Shown piece after piece: positions 27,285-37,472 of a DNA stretch of 64,000 nt (its first letter is position 1; every line of letters starts with the position of its first letter). Source of the DNA: Streptomyces piniterrae (GTDB lineage Bacteria > Actinomycetota > Actinomycetes > Streptomycetales > Streptomycetaceae); NCBI RefSeq assembly GCF_005048155.1, contig NZ_SUMB01000003.1:372001-436000 (forward strand), written 5' to 3'. Under the pieces are notes generated by a model, which worked only from the letters and a program-made list of their open reading frames with translations, searched no databases and was not told the DNA's origin. The translations under genes were made by a program, and so were the position numbers.

Positions 27285-27866
27285 ATGCCCCCCGAGACGT
27301 TGACCCCCGAGCGCATCCTCGAAGCCACGGAGGAGGTGCTGCGCCGCTACGGCCCGGCCAAGGCCACGGTCGTCGATGTGGCGCGCGCCCTGGGCGTCAG
27401 CCACGGCAGCGTCTACCGCCACTTCCGCACCAAGGCGGCGCTGCGGGAGGCGGTCACGGAGCGGTGGCTGAACCGTACGAGCGAGCAGCTGTCGGCGATC
27501 GTCGCGGCGGAGGGCCCGGCCCCGGAGCGCCTGGACCGCTGGCTCACCGCCCTGTTCGAGGCCAAGCGGCACAAGGCCGGCGACGACCCGGAGCTGTTCG
27601 CCACGTATATGGCCCTCATCGGCGAGAGCGGCGGCGTGGTCGACCGGCATGTCACAGATCTGGAGGCCCAGCTCGCCACGATCATCGAAGCCGGCGTGAC
27701 CGAGGGCGCGTTCCGCACCCCCTCCCCCAGGACCTCCGCCCGCGCCGTCTTCAACGCCACCGGCCGCTTCCACGACCCCTGCTACGCCCCGGAGTGGTCC
27801 CGCCCCACGATCACCGACGACTTCGAGGCGGTGCGAGAGCTGGTCCTGCGTGGCTTGACCGGCTAG
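27285..27866 (+). CDS. TetR-family transcriptional regulator
   Basis: 193 residues from the ATG at 27285, the start that gives a normal TetR N-terminus (TPERILEATEEVLRRYG); the frame is open upstream but that part is not conserved. The DNA-binding domain shows KATVVDVARALGVSHGSVYRHFRTKAAL. The C-terminal domain (residues 75-190) is the usual helical ligand pocket. It follows the aldo/keto reductase by 115 bases on the same strand and probably binds the long palindrome before that gene. Such pairs normally sense an aldehyde, quinone or similar toxic substrate; this is inference. Confidence 0.9.
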   Translation: MPPETLTPERILEATEEVLRRYGPAKATVVDVARALGVSHGSVYRHFRTKAALREAVTERWLNRTSEQLSAIVAAEGPAPERLDRWLTALFEAKRHKAGDDPELFATYMALIGESGGVVDRHVTDLEAQLATIIEAGVTEGAFRTPSPRTSARAVFNATGRFHDPCYAPEWSRPTITDDFEAVRELVLRGLTG

Positions 27867-27968
27867 GGCTCTCGTCGCCGCGACGGCGAGCCGCAAGCGA
27901 CGGGCTGCGGAACCGAGCGGCGCGTGGCAAGCGACGGGCAGGCCTGTCCGGTGGGGCAGGCCATGGCC

Positions 27969-28751
27969 CTAGCCGCCGACGCCCAGGAAGTGCAGCACGG
28001 CCAGGACCCGGCGGTGGTCGGCGTCCGCCTTGGGGAGGTCCAGTTTGGCCAGGATGTTGTTGATGTGCTTGGCCACCGCGCTTTCGCTGACGACGAGTTG
28101 GGCGGCGATGCCCGCGTTGGAGCGGCCCTCGGCCATCAGTGCCAGGACGTCCCGTTCGCGGGCGGTGAGACGTTCCAGCGGGTCGCTCGACCGGCGGACC
28201 AGCAGCTGCGCGACGACCTGCGGGTCCAGGGCCGTGCCGCCGGACGCCACCCGGCGCAGCGCCTCGATGAACTCCTCGACGTCCGCGACCCGTTGCTTGA
28301 GCAGATAGCCGACCCCGCTCGTGTTCGTGGCGAGCAGATCGGCCGCGTAGCGCTCCTCGACGTACTGGGACAGCAGCAGGACGGCGGTGGCGGGCCAGCG
28401 CTGGCGGATGGACAGGGCGGCGCGCACTCCCTCGTCCGTGAAGCCGGGCGGCATCCGGACGTCCACCACCGCGATGTCCGGCCGGTGTTCCTCGACCGCG
28501 GCCAGCAGCCCCTGCGCGTCCCCCGCTTCGGCCGCCACCTCGAACCCGGCCATCTCCAGCACCTTGACCAGGCCGATCCGGAGCAGCACGGAGTCCTCGG
28601 CGATCACCGCCCGCCGCACGCCGGACCCCGCACCGGGCCCTGCTCCGGGCAGTACATCGGCCTGTGCTGCAGGTCTCACATCGTGCCTCGCATCCGGCCT
28701 CGCATCCGGCCTTGCTTCGGACCTCGCATCCGGCCTTGTTTCGGGCCTCAT
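27969..28751 (-). CDS. two-component response regulator, NarL/LuxR family
   Basis: 260 residues from the ATG at 28751, whose ATGA overlaps the stop of the kinase gene by 4 bases; an in-frame GTG lies 9 bases earlier. The first 45 residues are an unusual Arg/Pro/Asp/Ala-rich extension with RPDAR repeats, encoded by imperfect 15-base repeats. The receiver follows (VIAEDSVLLRIGLVKVL, phospho-acceptor Asp97 in VVDVRMPP, then the switch region VLLLSQY and the Lys in YLLKQRV). The output domain is a LuxR helix-turn-helix (LTARERDVLALMAEGRSNAGIA, VSESAVAKHINNIL). It is phosphorylated by the kinase encoded just upstream. Target genes are unknown. Confidence 0.93.
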   Translation of the reverse strand: MRPETRPDARSEARPDARPDARHDVRPAAQADVLPGAGPGAGSGVRRAVIAEDSVLLRIGLVKVLEMAGFEVAAEAGDAQGLLAAVEEHRPDIAVVDVRMPPGFTDEGVRAALSIRQRWPATAVLLLSQYVEERYAADLLATNTSGVGYLLKQRVADVEEFIEALRRVASGGTALDPQVVAQLLVRRSSDPLERLTARERDVLALMAEGRSNAGIAAQLVVSESAVAKHINNILAKLDLPKADADHRRVLAVLHFLGVGG

Positions 28752-29974
28752 GTCGGGCACGGCAGCTCCACGCTCATCATGGTCGGGCCCCCCGCGGGGC
28801 TGCTCATCCGGAAGGTTCCGTCCACGGAACGCACGCGCTGGGCAAGCCCCTTCAGACCGCTCCCCCTGGACGGATCGGCGCCGCCCATACCGTCGTCGGC
28901 GATCACCACCCGCAGTATCTCCCCGAGCCGGGTGACCGTCACATCGACCCGGGTCGCCTCCCGCGCGTGCTTGGCGATATTCGTCAGCGCCTCGGAGACC
29001 ACGAAGTACGCGACCGCCTCGACCGCCGGCGCGGCCCGCCGCGGCAGCTCCGGTGGCAGATCGACCCGCAGCCGTACGGGCAGCGGGGCGCGGGCGGCGA
29101 GTCCGGACAGCGCCGCGTCCAGCCCGAGTTCGTCCAGGACGGCCGGGTGCAGCCCGCGCACCAGATTGTTGAGTTCCTCGATCGCGTCCTTCGCCTCGCG
29201 GTGCGCCGCGTCGATGACCTCCCGGGCCTCCGGCGGCAGATCCGTGAGGGTGGCCTTGGCCAGCCCGAGGTTCAGGGCCAGCGAGACCAGCCGCTGCTGC
29301 GCGCCGTCATGCAGGTCGCGCTCGATGCGGCGGCGTTCCGCGTCGGCGGCGTCGACCGCACCGGCCCGGCTCTCGGTGAGGTCCTCGACCCGACGCGCCA
29401 GTTCGTCGGACCGGCTGATGCCCAGGACGGCCCGCCCGACGAGGTTCTCCAGCCGTACGAGCCCGCCGGCCAGCGCCGGTACGGCGGCCAGCACCAGCAG
29501 CGACAGGATGGTGAGGTAGCTGGCCACGGTGGTGTAGCCGGGATGCGCCAGCCGCCACGTGGCCGGTACCGCCGACACCCACACCAGGACCAGCGCCCCC
29601 GCCAGCGCCGCCGACACCACAGCGAGCAGCAGGAGTTCCAGCGCGCCCAGCAGCGGCCCGGCCAGCAGGTTGTAGGCGAACTGCCGCTTGCGCTCGGTGA
29701 ACCGGAGCCGGGGAAGGTCCACCCCGCACAGCGCCCGGAACCGCCAGCGCTGCGCCTCGGTCAGGCCGTACCCCGCGATGACGAGCAGGGTCACGGGCGC
29801 GGGCAGCACCAGCGGGGCGGCGTCCGAGCTCCCGTCCAGGATCCCGATCAGCTGGGTGAGGGCCCAGAGGAACAGCAGCGGCGGGACGATATGCAGCGGC
29901 ACGCCGGCGGCGATGAAGAGGATGTCGCGCCGCAGCCGCACGAGAAAGCGGCGGAGCCGCGGCGGAATGGTCAT
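28748..29974 (-). CDS. two-component sensor histidine kinase, NarL-partner type
   Basis: 408 residues from the ATG at 29974; a longer frame exists but adds no conserved sequence, and no clear ribosome binding site is seen. The N-terminal half has about five hydrophobic segments (AAGVPLHIVPPLLFLWALT to VASYLTILSLLVLAAVPAL) and no large extracellular loop, suggesting sensing in the membrane. The HisKA_3 dimerisation domain carries the phosphorylated His in RRRIERDLHDGAQQRL. The HATPase domain follows (VVSEALTNIAKHA, then IADDGMGGADPSRGSGLKGL). It is co-transcribed with the response regulator and divergent from a small membrane protein gene. Confidence 0.93.
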   Translation of the reverse strand: MTIPPRLRRFLVRLRRDILFIAAGVPLHIVPPLLFLWALTQLIGILDGSSDAAPLVLPAPVTLLVIAGYGLTEAQRWRFRALCGVDLPRLRFTERKRQFAYNLLAGPLLGALELLLLAVVSAALAGALVLVWVSAVPATWRLAHPGYTTVASYLTILSLLVLAAVPALAGGLVRLENLVGRAVLGISRSDELARRVEDLTESRAGAVDAADAERRRIERDLHDGAQQRLVSLALNLGLAKATLTDLPPEAREVIDAAHREAKDAIEELNNLVRGLHPAVLDELGLDAALSGLAARAPLPVRLRVDLPPELPRRAAPAVEAVAYFVVSEALTNIAKHAREATRVDVTVTRLGEILRVVIADDGMGGADPSRGSGLKGLAQRVRSVDGTFRMSSPAGGPTMMSVELPCPT

Positions 29975-30151
29975 GATCAAACGGTATGCGGCGCAGCCGG
30001 GCGGCGGCCATGCAGCCAGTTCCCCGAACGGGGGTGTAGCTGGTGCCACCCCAAGTCGGACCTGGGCGTTACTGACTTGGTCCGGCCGGAACCGGAGTGT
30101 TGAGCGTGAGCCCGACGGCCGGGTTCACCGCAGCCGAAAGAGACACACTCC

Positions 30152-30601
30152 ATGGCCCTCATTGCCCTCAACTCCGTTTCCCCGCACGGCAGTTGCGCCC
30201 GTCCGGGCGTCGCCCGCCGCCCCGTACGGCTCAGCGCCGCGCGCCGCCGGCAGGGGCGGATCCTGACGGGCGCCGGGCTGGTGCTGCTGCCGTGGCTCGG
30301 CTACCTCGCCGGGACGCTCCCGCCGGCCGAGGCGGCGGCCTGGGTGACGCTGGACACGCTGGAGGCCGCCTGCCTCCTGACGGCCGGCACCCGCCTGCTG
30401 CGCGGCGAGCCCAGCCACCGGGCGGCCGCGGCGGCCGCCGCGCTCCTCCTCACGGCCGACGCCTGCATCGACCTGGCCACCGCCGCCCCCGGCGCGGAGC
30501 TCGCCACGGCGATAGCCATGGCCGTCGGCGCGGAACTCCCCCTGGCGGGCCTGTGCATGGTCCTCGCGACCCGCCGCGGGGCCACCGAGCGCGATCACTG
30601 A
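30152..30601 (+). CDS. small membrane protein of unknown function
   Basis: 149 residues. After an Arg-rich N-terminus (1-36) there are four hydrophobic helices: TGAGLVLLPWLGYLAG, AWVTLDTLEAACLLTAG, AAAAALLLTADACIDL and IAMAVGAELPLAGLCMVLA. The RLSAARRRQGR segment should face the cytoplasm. It resembles small conserved actinobacterial membrane proteins but I cannot name a family. It is divergent from the histidine kinase, so it may be controlled by that system. Confidence 0.65.
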   Translation: MALIALNSVSPHGSCARPGVARRPVRLSAARRRQGRILTGAGLVLLPWLGYLAGTLPPAEAAAWVTLDTLEAACLLTAGTRLLRGEPSHRAAAAAAALLLTADACIDLATAAPGAELATAIAMAVGAELPLAGLCMVLATRRGATERDH

Positions 30602-30709
30602 GGGACGCCGTGACACCCCCGGCCGCCGACCCGTCCCGCGCCCCGCGCCCCCATCCCTCACCGCACACACCACCCCCGCCCGCACACCACCCCCACCCGC
30701 AACACAAAA

Positions 30710-30749
30710 GCGCCGGCCGGCCCCGGAAAGTTCCGGGCCCGACCGGCGC
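30710..30749 (-). terminator. intrinsic terminator between the membrane protein gene and glyS
   Basis: A long imperfect hairpin with outer arm GCGCCGG / CCGGCGC and inner arm CCGGAA / TTCCGG. On the minus strand it is followed by CTTTTGTGTTG, a U-rich tail, so it terminates glyS. It may also stop the convergent gene. Confidence 0.75.
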
Positions 30750-30819
30750 CTGAGGTCAATGAGGCGTCAGCGGAACGGGGCCGCCCGCGAGTCGGCCACC
30801 GGCGACGCCCCGCGCGGGC

Positions 30820-32202
<1,383 letters not shown>

Positions 32203-32387
32203 GGTGCTCTCTTCATACGACGACGAACGATGGATAAGGGCGGCGCCCTGCGCCTCGGCGGGGGGTGGTGGTCGGGAGACGGGCGGGCGAATAGCTCAGG
32301 GTACCGGCGGGCGTACCCCCCGGATCAAATCGGTTCCACGCCTCTGACGGCCGACCCTCCGCAGGTCTGGTCCGACTATCCGCTTTG

Positions 32388-32425
32388 TTGACAATCGTTT
32401 CCAGCTTTGTTGAAAATGACTGTCA
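32388..32425 (+). promoter_or_regulatory. Zur boxes and probable leaderless promoter of the zinc importer
   Basis: TGAAAATGACTGTCA (32411-32425) matches the Streptomyces Zur consensus (roughly TGAAAATGATTTTCA) at 13 of 15 positions and ends on the A of the importer's ATG. A weaker copy, TGACAATCGTTTCCA (11 of 15), lies at 32389-32403. TTGACA at 32388-32393 is a perfect -35; GAAAAT at 32412-32417 is an acceptable -10 eighteen bases on. Transcription would then begin at or next to the ATG. Confidence 0.75.
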
Positions 32426-33390
32426 TGAACATACGTCGGTCCCTGTCCACCGCCGCCGTCGCCGGAGCCTCGGTGCTCGGCCTCCTGGCCCTCTCCGCCT
32501 GCTCCACGAACGGCGCCGCGCGCACGGACGACGGCAAACTGAAGGTCACCGCGTCCTTCTATCCCATGGAGTACCTCGCCGCGCAGATCGGCGGGAAGCA
32601 CGTCCAGGTCACCGGCCTCACCAAGCCGGGGAGCGAACCGCACGATCTGACCCTCACCGCGAAGCAGACCGCCCTGCTCGGCGAGTCCGGCGCGATCGTC
32701 TACCTCAAGGGCGTGCAGCCCGCCGTGGACCAGGCCATCGCGCAGTCCGGCGTCGAGAACGTCGCCGAGGCGTCCGCCATGACCACCCTGGAGACGCACG
32801 GCACCGAGGTCGGCCACGACCACGGGCATGCCGAGGAGCACGGGCACGACGAGCACGAGGAAGAGGGCGGCAAGGACCCGCACATCTGGCTCGACCCGGT
32901 GAAGTACGCCGAGGTCGCCAAGGGCGTGAACAAAACCCTCGCCAAGGCCGACCCGGACCACAAGGCCGACTACCAGAAGAACACCGACGCCCTGGTCAAG
33001 AAGCTGGAGGCGCTGGACGCGGACTTCAAGGACGGCCTGAAGAAGCGCGGCTCGGACACCTTCATCACCACCCACGCGGCCTTCGGCTACCTCGCCGAGC
33101 GCTACGGCCTGACCCAGGAGGCCATCAGCGGCCTCGACCCCGAGTCCGAGCCCAGCGCCAACCGCATCAAGGAGCTGCACACGCTCACCAAGGAGCACCA
33201 CGTCTCCACCGTCTTCTTCGAGACGATCGCCAACCCGGCCACCGCCAAGGCCCTGGCCGGTGATCTGCACCTGAAGACCGATGTCCTCGACCCGCTCGAG
33301 GGCATCACCGCCAAGTCCCGCGGTACGGACTACCTCGGTGTGATGCGGTCCAACCTCGCCGCGCTCCAGAAGGCACTGGGCAGCAAGTGA
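32425..33390 (+). CDS. znuA: zinc ABC transporter substrate-binding lipoprotein (ZnuA family)
   Basis: 321 residues from the ATG at 32425; upstream in-frame alternatives (32407, 32416) overlap the promoter and Zur box. Signal peptide with lipobox ALSAC, so a lipoprotein on the outer face of the membrane. Cluster A-I metal-binding fold: VTASFYPMEYLAAQIGG, the ligand His in SEPHDLTL, a His/Asp/Glu-rich flexible loop (GHDHGHAEEHGHDEHEEE) before KDPHIWLDP, then TTHAAFGYLAERYG and TVFFETIANP. The His-rich loop is typical of zinc rather than manganese binders. It feeds zinc to the ATPase-permease pair downstream and overlaps the ATPase gene by GTGA. Zur control is strongly suggested by the upstream boxes. 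Confidence 0.93.
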   Translation: MNIRRSLSTAAVAGASVLGLLALSACSTNGAARTDDGKLKVTASFYPMEYLAAQIGGKHVQVTGLTKPGSEPHDLTLTAKQTALLGESGAIVYLKGVQPAVDQAIAQSGVENVAEASAMTTLETHGTEVGHDHGHAEEHGHDEHEEEGGKDPHIWLDPVKYAEVAKGVNKTLAKADPDHKADYQKNTDALVKKLEALDADFKDGLKKRGSDTFITTHAAFGYLAERYGLTQEAISGLDPESEPSANRIKELHTLTKEHHVSTVFFETIANPATAKALAGDLHLKTDVLDPLEGITAKSRGTDYLGVMRSNLAALQKALGSK

Positions 33391-34205
33391 GCACACCGGC
33401 CACCCCGCACGTGACGGAGGTCACCGTGAAGCAGACGCAACAGCAGCCGGTCATCGACCTGCGCGGAGCCACCGCCTCGCTGGGCGCACGCCCCGTGCTG
33501 CGCGGCGTCGACCTCACCGTGCACGCCGGCGAGGTCGTGGCGCTGCTCGGCGCCAACGGCTCCGGCAAGTCCACCGCCGTACGGTCGGTGATAGGCCAGG
33601 TTCCGCTCAGCGGCGGCACCCTGTCGCTCTTCGGCACCGAGTTCCGGCGCTTCCGTGACTGGGCCCGGGTGGGCTATGTCCCGCAGCGCACCACCGCCTC
33701 CAGCGGCGTCCCGGCCACGGTCCGCGAGGTCGTCATGGCCGGCCGGCTGGCGCGTACGAAGCTGGGCATCGTGCGCAAGGCCGACCGGGCCGCTGTGCAC
33801 CGCGCCCTGGCGCTGGTGGGCATGGCGGACCGGGCAGGGGACTCCGTCAACGCGCTCTCCGGCGGCCAGCACCAGCGGGTGCTGATAGCCCGCGCGCTGG
33901 CCGGCGAACCGGAGCTGCTGATCATGGACGAGCCGATGGCCGGCGTCGACCTGGCCAGCCAGGAGGTGCTGGCAGGGGCGCTGCGCGCACAGGTCGCGGC
34001 CGGCACCACGGTGCTGCTCGTGCTGCACGAGCTGGGCCCGCTGGAGCCGCTGATCGACCGGGCGGTGGTGCTGCGGGAGGGCTGTGTCGTGCATGACGGC
34101 CCGCCGCCGGAGGCCGTGGGCCAGCACGCCCTGCCCGGCCACGATCACGTCCATCCGCACGCCGACGCGGCCGCGGAACCGATTCGTACGGGATTGCTGA
34201 GCTGA
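33387..34205 (+). CDS. znuC: zinc ABC transporter ATP-binding protein
   Basis: 272 residues from a GTG overlapping the previous stop (GTGA); a second GTG 39 bases on has a GGAGG before it and could be used instead. Walker A is LLGANGSGKSTAVR, the Q-loop is VGYVPQRTT, the ABC signature is ALSGGQHQRVLIARAL, Walker B is LLIMDEPMAGVD, and the switch His is in LLVLHELG. The C-terminus is His-rich (GQHALPGHDHVHPHAD), in keeping with a metal transporter. It energises the ZnuB-like permease encoded 79 bases downstream. Confidence 0.95.
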   Translation: MSTPATPHVTEVTVKQTQQQPVIDLRGATASLGARPVLRGVDLTVHAGEVVALLGANGSGKSTAVRSVIGQVPLSGGTLSLFGTEFRRFRDWARVGYVPQRTTASSGVPATVREVVMAGRLARTKLGIVRKADRAAVHRALALVGMADRAGDSVNALSGGQHQRVLIARALAGEPELLIMDEPMAGVDLASQEVLAGALRAQVAAGTTVLLVLHELGPLEPLIDRAVVLREGCVVHDGPPPEAVGQHALPGHDHVHPHADAAAEPIRTGLLS

Positions 34206-34216
34206 TGCCGTATTCC

Positions 34217-34234
34217 TCGGGGGACAACCCCCGA
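34217..34234 (+). terminator. intra-operon hairpin between ATPase and permease genes
   Basis: TCGGGGG and CCCCCGA pair around the four-base loop ACAA. No U-run follows, so it is more likely a processing or attenuation hairpin than a full terminator. Similar GC hairpins are widespread in Streptomyces spacers. Confidence 0.5.
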
Positions 34235-34284
34235 ACCACCAGCCGACACCCGAGCACCGGCTCCGTTTCGCGAGGTCGACCGAC

Positions 34285-35178
34285 ATGGAAATCCTGAACT
34301 ACGCCTTCATGCAGCGGGCCCTGCTCGCCGCGCTGATCGTCGGTGTCACCGCCCCGGCCATCGGCATCTACCTCGTCCAGCGCCGGCAGGCCCTGATGGG
34401 CGACGGCATCGGCCATGTCGCCCTCACCGGCGTCGGCCTGGGCTTTCTCCTCAACACCAGCCCGGTCTGGGTCGCCACCGCGGTCGCCGTCCTCGGCTCC
34501 GTCGTCATGGAACTGATCCGCTGGTACGGGAAGACCCGCGGCGATCTCGCGCTGGCCATGCTGTTCTACGGCGGTATGGCGGGCGGTGTGATGCTGATGA
34601 GCCTCTCCGACGCCGGGTCCAACGCCAACCTCGGCACCTATCTCTTCGGGTCGATCACCACGGTCTCGCCTCAGGACATGACCACGATCTGTGTGCTGGC
34701 CGCCCTGGTGCTGCTGATCACGGTCGGTCTGCGCCGGCAGCTGTTCGCGGTCTGCCAGGACGAGGAGTTCGCGCGGGTGACGGGGCTCCCGGTGCGGCTG
34801 CTGAACCTGCTGATCGCGGTCACCGCCGCGGTCACCGTCACCGTGGCGATGCGGGTCGTCGGGCTGCTGCTGGTCAGTGCGCTGATGGTGATCCCGGTCG
34901 CGGCCGCCCAGCAGATCAGCCGCAGCTTCGCGATGACCTTCGCGGTGGCCATCGGGATCGGCGTCGCGGTCACTCTGACGGGTACCGCCACGTCGTACTA
35001 CGTGGACGTGCCGTCCGGCGCGACCATCGTGCTGCTCGCCATCGGACTGTTCGTGATCTTCACGGCGCTGGCCGCGCCACTGGCGAAAAAACGCGCAAAG
35101 GCGGCCGCGGGAGCGTCGGAGGGGTGCACCCTTGAGGTACCGGGCAGCCGGACCCTCACGGACGACGTCAGCGTATAA
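34285..35178 (+). CDS. znuB: zinc ABC transporter permease (ZnuB family)
   Basis: 297 residues with about eight membrane segments: FMQRALLAALIVGVTAPAIGIYLV, GHVALTGVGLGFLL, VWVATAVAVLGSVVMELI and others up to TIVLLAIGLFVIFTAL. The ABC-3 family motifs RRQALMGDGIGHVALTGVG and DEEFARVTGLPVRLLN are both present; the second is near the ATPase contact. It forms the pore for zinc entry. The Lys/Ala-rich tail after the last segment is cytoplasmic. Followed after 115 bases by zur on the same strand. Confidence 0.94.
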   Translation: MEILNYAFMQRALLAALIVGVTAPAIGIYLVQRRQALMGDGIGHVALTGVGLGFLLNTSPVWVATAVAVLGSVVMELIRWYGKTRGDLALAMLFYGGMAGGVMLMSLSDAGSNANLGTYLFGSITTVSPQDMTTICVLAALVLLITVGLRRQLFAVCQDEEFARVTGLPVRLLNLLIAVTAAVTVTVAMRVVGLLLVSALMVIPVAAAQQISRSFAMTFAVAIGIGVAVTLTGTATSYYVDVPSGATIVLLAIGLFVIFTALAAPLAKKRAKAAAGASEGCTLEVPGSRTLTDDVSV

Positions 35179-35224
35179 GCGCCCCACCAGGGTTCGGATC
35201 ACCACCTGGCACAATGGCCGGACG

Positions 35225-35261
35225 CTCCCCCACGCCCCACCGGCGCGGGAGGGACCCCCCA
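35225..35261. repeat. small GC palindromic repeat upstream of zur
   Basis: An imperfect inverted repeat with arms CTCCCCCACGCC and GGCGCGGGAG and a trailing GGACCCCCC. It is of the small palindromic type scattered through Streptomyces chromosomes; a related one lies at 60912-60944. It sits in the znuB-zur spacer. Confidence 0.5.
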
Positions 35262-35293
35262 CGTGAAGATCTGACGGCCCTAGGGAGGCAACG

Positions 35294-35719
35294 GTGGCGA
35301 CGAGCGCGGGTTCTCCGGTACGCGGCCGGTCGACGCGGCAGCGGACCGCGGTTTCGGCCGCACTCGACGAGGTGGACGAGTTCCGCAGCGCGCAGGAGCT
35401 CCACGACATGCTCAAGCACCGGGGCGACTCGGTCGGGCTGACCACCGTCTACCGGACGCTGCAGTCCCTGGCCGACGCGGGCGAGGTCGATGTGCTGCGC
35501 ACCAGCGACGGCGAGGCCGTCTACCGCCGGTGCAGCACCGACGACCATCACCACCACCTGGTGTGCCGGGCCTGCGGCAAGGCCGTCGAGGTCGAGGGCC
35601 CCGCGGTCGAGAAGTGGGCCGACCAGATCGCCGCCGAGCACGGCTTCCGCGACGTCGCGCACACCATCGAGATCTTCGGTACGTGCGGCGACTGCGCGGC
35701 GCGGTCCGCGGACCAGTAA
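35294..35719 (+). CDS. zur: zinc uptake regulator, Fur family
   Basis: 141 residues from the GTG at 35294, preceded by AGGGAGG. Winged-helix part: TRQRTAVSAALDEVDEFRSAQELHDML, with recognition helix GLTTVYRTLQSLADAG. The metal part has the Fur-family His cluster DDHHHHLVCRACGKAVEV and the structural zinc cysteines CRAC and CGDC, plus the sensing segment HGFRDVAHTIEIFGTCG. Zur binds zinc and then represses zinc uptake genes by binding the boxes upstream of znuA. Being the last gene of the cluster, it is probably controlled together with the importer. A hairpin terminator follows. Confidence 0.95.
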   Translation: MATSAGSPVRGRSTRQRTAVSAALDEVDEFRSAQELHDMLKHRGDSVGLTTVYRTLQSLADAGEVDVLRTSDGEAVYRRCSTDDHHHHLVCRACGKAVEVEGPAVEKWADQIAAEHGFRDVAHTIEIFGTCGDCAARSADQ

Positions 35720-35736
35720 CACCACGACCAGCACGA

Positions 35737-35766
35737 ACGGGCCGTCTCCCAGAGGAGGCGGCCCGT
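35737..35766. terminator. bidirectional terminator between zur and uppS
   Basis: ACGGGCCGTCTCC and GGAGGCGGCCCGT pair with one mismatch around a short loop (CAGA). It lies between convergent genes, so it can serve both. GGATCGGTGCTAC then occurs twice, at 35773-35785 and 35801-35813, the second copy covering the uppS stop codon. Confidence 0.75.
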
Positions 35767-35809
35767 TCGCATGGATCGGTGCTACCGGATCTGCGCCACT
35801 GGATCGGTG

Positions 35810-36628
35810 CTACTTCGCCGCCTGGCCGTCCGGCTCCGGCGCCGCACCGAAGCGGCGGTCGCGCCGCGCGTATTCGAGGCAGGCATCCCACAGGTTCCGC
35901 CGGTCGAAGTCCGGCCACAGGATGTCCTGGAAGACCATCTCGGCGTAGGCGCTCTGCCAGATCAGATAGTTCGAGGTGCGCTGCTCGCCCGACGGCCGGA
36001 CGAAGAGGTCCACATCCGGCATGTCCGGGTAGTACATGTACTTCGCGACGGTCTTCTCGGTGACCTTGGACGGGTCCAGCTTTCCGGCCTTCACATCCGC
36101 CGCGATCTTCGCCGCGGCGTCCGCGATCTCCGCCCGGCCGCCGTAATTCACGCAGAAATACAGCGTCATCGCGTCATTGTTCTTGGTCTGCTCCTGCGCG
36201 ACCTGGAGCTCCTGCACCACGGACTTCCACAGCTTCGGCATCCGGCCGACCCACCGGATGCGGATGCCCAGCGCGTCCATCTCGTCACGGCGCCGCCGGA
36301 TCACATCCCGGTTGAAGTTCATCAGGAACTTGACCTCGTCGGGCGACCGCTTCCAGTTCTCCGTCGAGAAGGCGTACAGCGAGAGGTTCTTCACACCCAT
36401 CTCGATACAGCCCTTGAGCACGTCCAGGACGACGCCCTCGCCGACCTTGTGGCCCTCGGTGCGCGGCAGACCGCGCTCCTTGGCCCACCGGCCGTTGCCG
36501 TCCATGACGACCGCCACATGGTTCGGCACGAGCTCGCCGGGGATCTTCGGCGGGCGCGCGCCGGAGGGGTGCGGCTCGGGCGTCACGTACTCACGTCGAT
36601 TACGGCCCAGAATCCCGCGTCGTGCCAT
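35810..36628 (-). CDS. uppS: isoprenyl (undecaprenyl/polyprenyl) diphosphate synthase
   Basis: 272 residues from the ATG at 36628, preceded by TAGGAGACG; the longer frame upstream is unconserved. The cis-prenyltransferase adds isopentenyl units to make the lipid carrier for peptidoglycan synthesis. Motifs: [13 protein letters not shown] with the catalytic Asp, then [21 protein letters not shown], the C-terminal [20 protein letters not shown] and YAEMVF. Normal length with an N-terminal extension typical of actinobacteria. It follows recO on the same strand with a 97-base gap, an arrangement common in Streptomyces. Confidence 0.96.
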   Translation of the reverse strand: MARRGILGRNRREYVTPEPHPSGARPPKIPGELVPNHVAVVMDGNGRWAKERGLPRTEGHKVGEGVVLDVLKGCIEMGVKNLSLYAFSTENWKRSPDEVKFLMNFNRDVIRRRRDEMDALGIRIRWVGRMPKLWKSVVQELQVAQEQTKNNDAMTLYFCVNYGGRAEIADAAAKIAADVKAGKLDPSKVTEKTVAKYMYYPDMPDVDLFVRPSGEQRTSNYLIWQSAYAEMVFQDILWPDFDRRNLWDACLEYARRDRRFGAAPEPDGQAAK

Positions 36629-36725
36629 GCGGCCCACGTCTCCTATGTGTCGTATACGTCGTATGGGTCGGTCGAGTCTGTTTGCCTGCGCGGCTGTTTC
36701 TCCGCGCGGCCGTTTCTCTGCACGG

Positions 36726-37472
36726 CTAATTCTCCACGTACCGGAGGGAGCGCAGACCCCGCTCCAGATGCCACTGGAGATAGGCCGCGACGAGCCCGCT
36801 GCCCTCCCGGACATGCCGCGGCTCGCAGGCGTCCGCCGTCTCCCAGTCGCCGGTGAGCAGCGCGCCCAGGAGCCCGATGGCCTCCGAGGAGGGTACGACG
36901 CTTCCCGGGACGCGGCAGTCGCCGCAGACGACGCCGCCCGAGGCCACCGAGAAGAACCGGTTGGGACCGGGCAGCCCGCACTTCGCGCAGCTGCCGAAGC
37001 TGGGTGCGTAGCCGTTCACGGCGAGTGAGCGCAGCAGGAAGGCGTCCAGCACCAGATGCGGCGCGTGCTCACCGCGGGACAGCGTCCGCAGCCCGCCGAC
37101 CAGCAGCAGATACTGCTGTACGGCCGGCTCGCCCTCGTGGTCGGTGAACCGCTCGGCGGTCTCCAGCATCGCGGTGCCGGCGGTGTAGCGGGCGTAGTCG
37201 GTGACGATCCCGCCACCGTACGCGGCGATCGTCTCGCTCTGCGTGCACAGCGGCAGCCCGCGGCCGACGAGCTCGCCGCCGCGCGCGAAGAACTGCACAT
37301 CCACATGCGAGAACGGCTCCAGCCGCGCCCCGAACTTCGACTTCGTCCGCCGCACCCCCCGCGCCACCGCCCGGACCCGGCCGTGCCCCCGGGTGAGCAG
37401 GGTGATGATCCGGTCCGCTTCACCCAGCTTCTGGGTGCGCAGCACGATGCCGTCGTCGCGGAACAGACTCAT
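36726..37472 (-). CDS. recO: DNA repair protein RecO
   Basis: 248 residues from the ATG at 37472 ([20 protein letters not shown] is the family N-terminus). It helps load RecA onto SSB-coated DNA in RecF-pathway repair. An N-terminal OB fold ([22 protein letters not shown]) is followed by a helical domain, and the zinc-finger cysteines [13 protein letters not shown] and VVCGDCR are intact. The C-terminus ([16 protein letters not shown]) is normal. It precedes uppS on the same strand. The upstream ribosome binding site is weak (GCGAGAA). Confidence 0.95.
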   Translation of the reverse strand: MSLFRDDGIVLRTQKLGEADRIITLLTRGHGRVRAVARGVRRTKSKFGARLEPFSHVDVQFFARGGELVGRGLPLCTQSETIAAYGGGIVTDYARYTAGTAMLETAERFTDHEGEPAVQQYLLLVGGLRTLSRGEHAPHLVLDAFLLRSLAVNGYAPSFGSCAKCGLPGPNRFFSVASGGVVCGDCRVPGSVVPSSEAIGLLGALLTGDWETADACEPRHVREGSGLVAAYLQWHLERGLRSLRYVEN

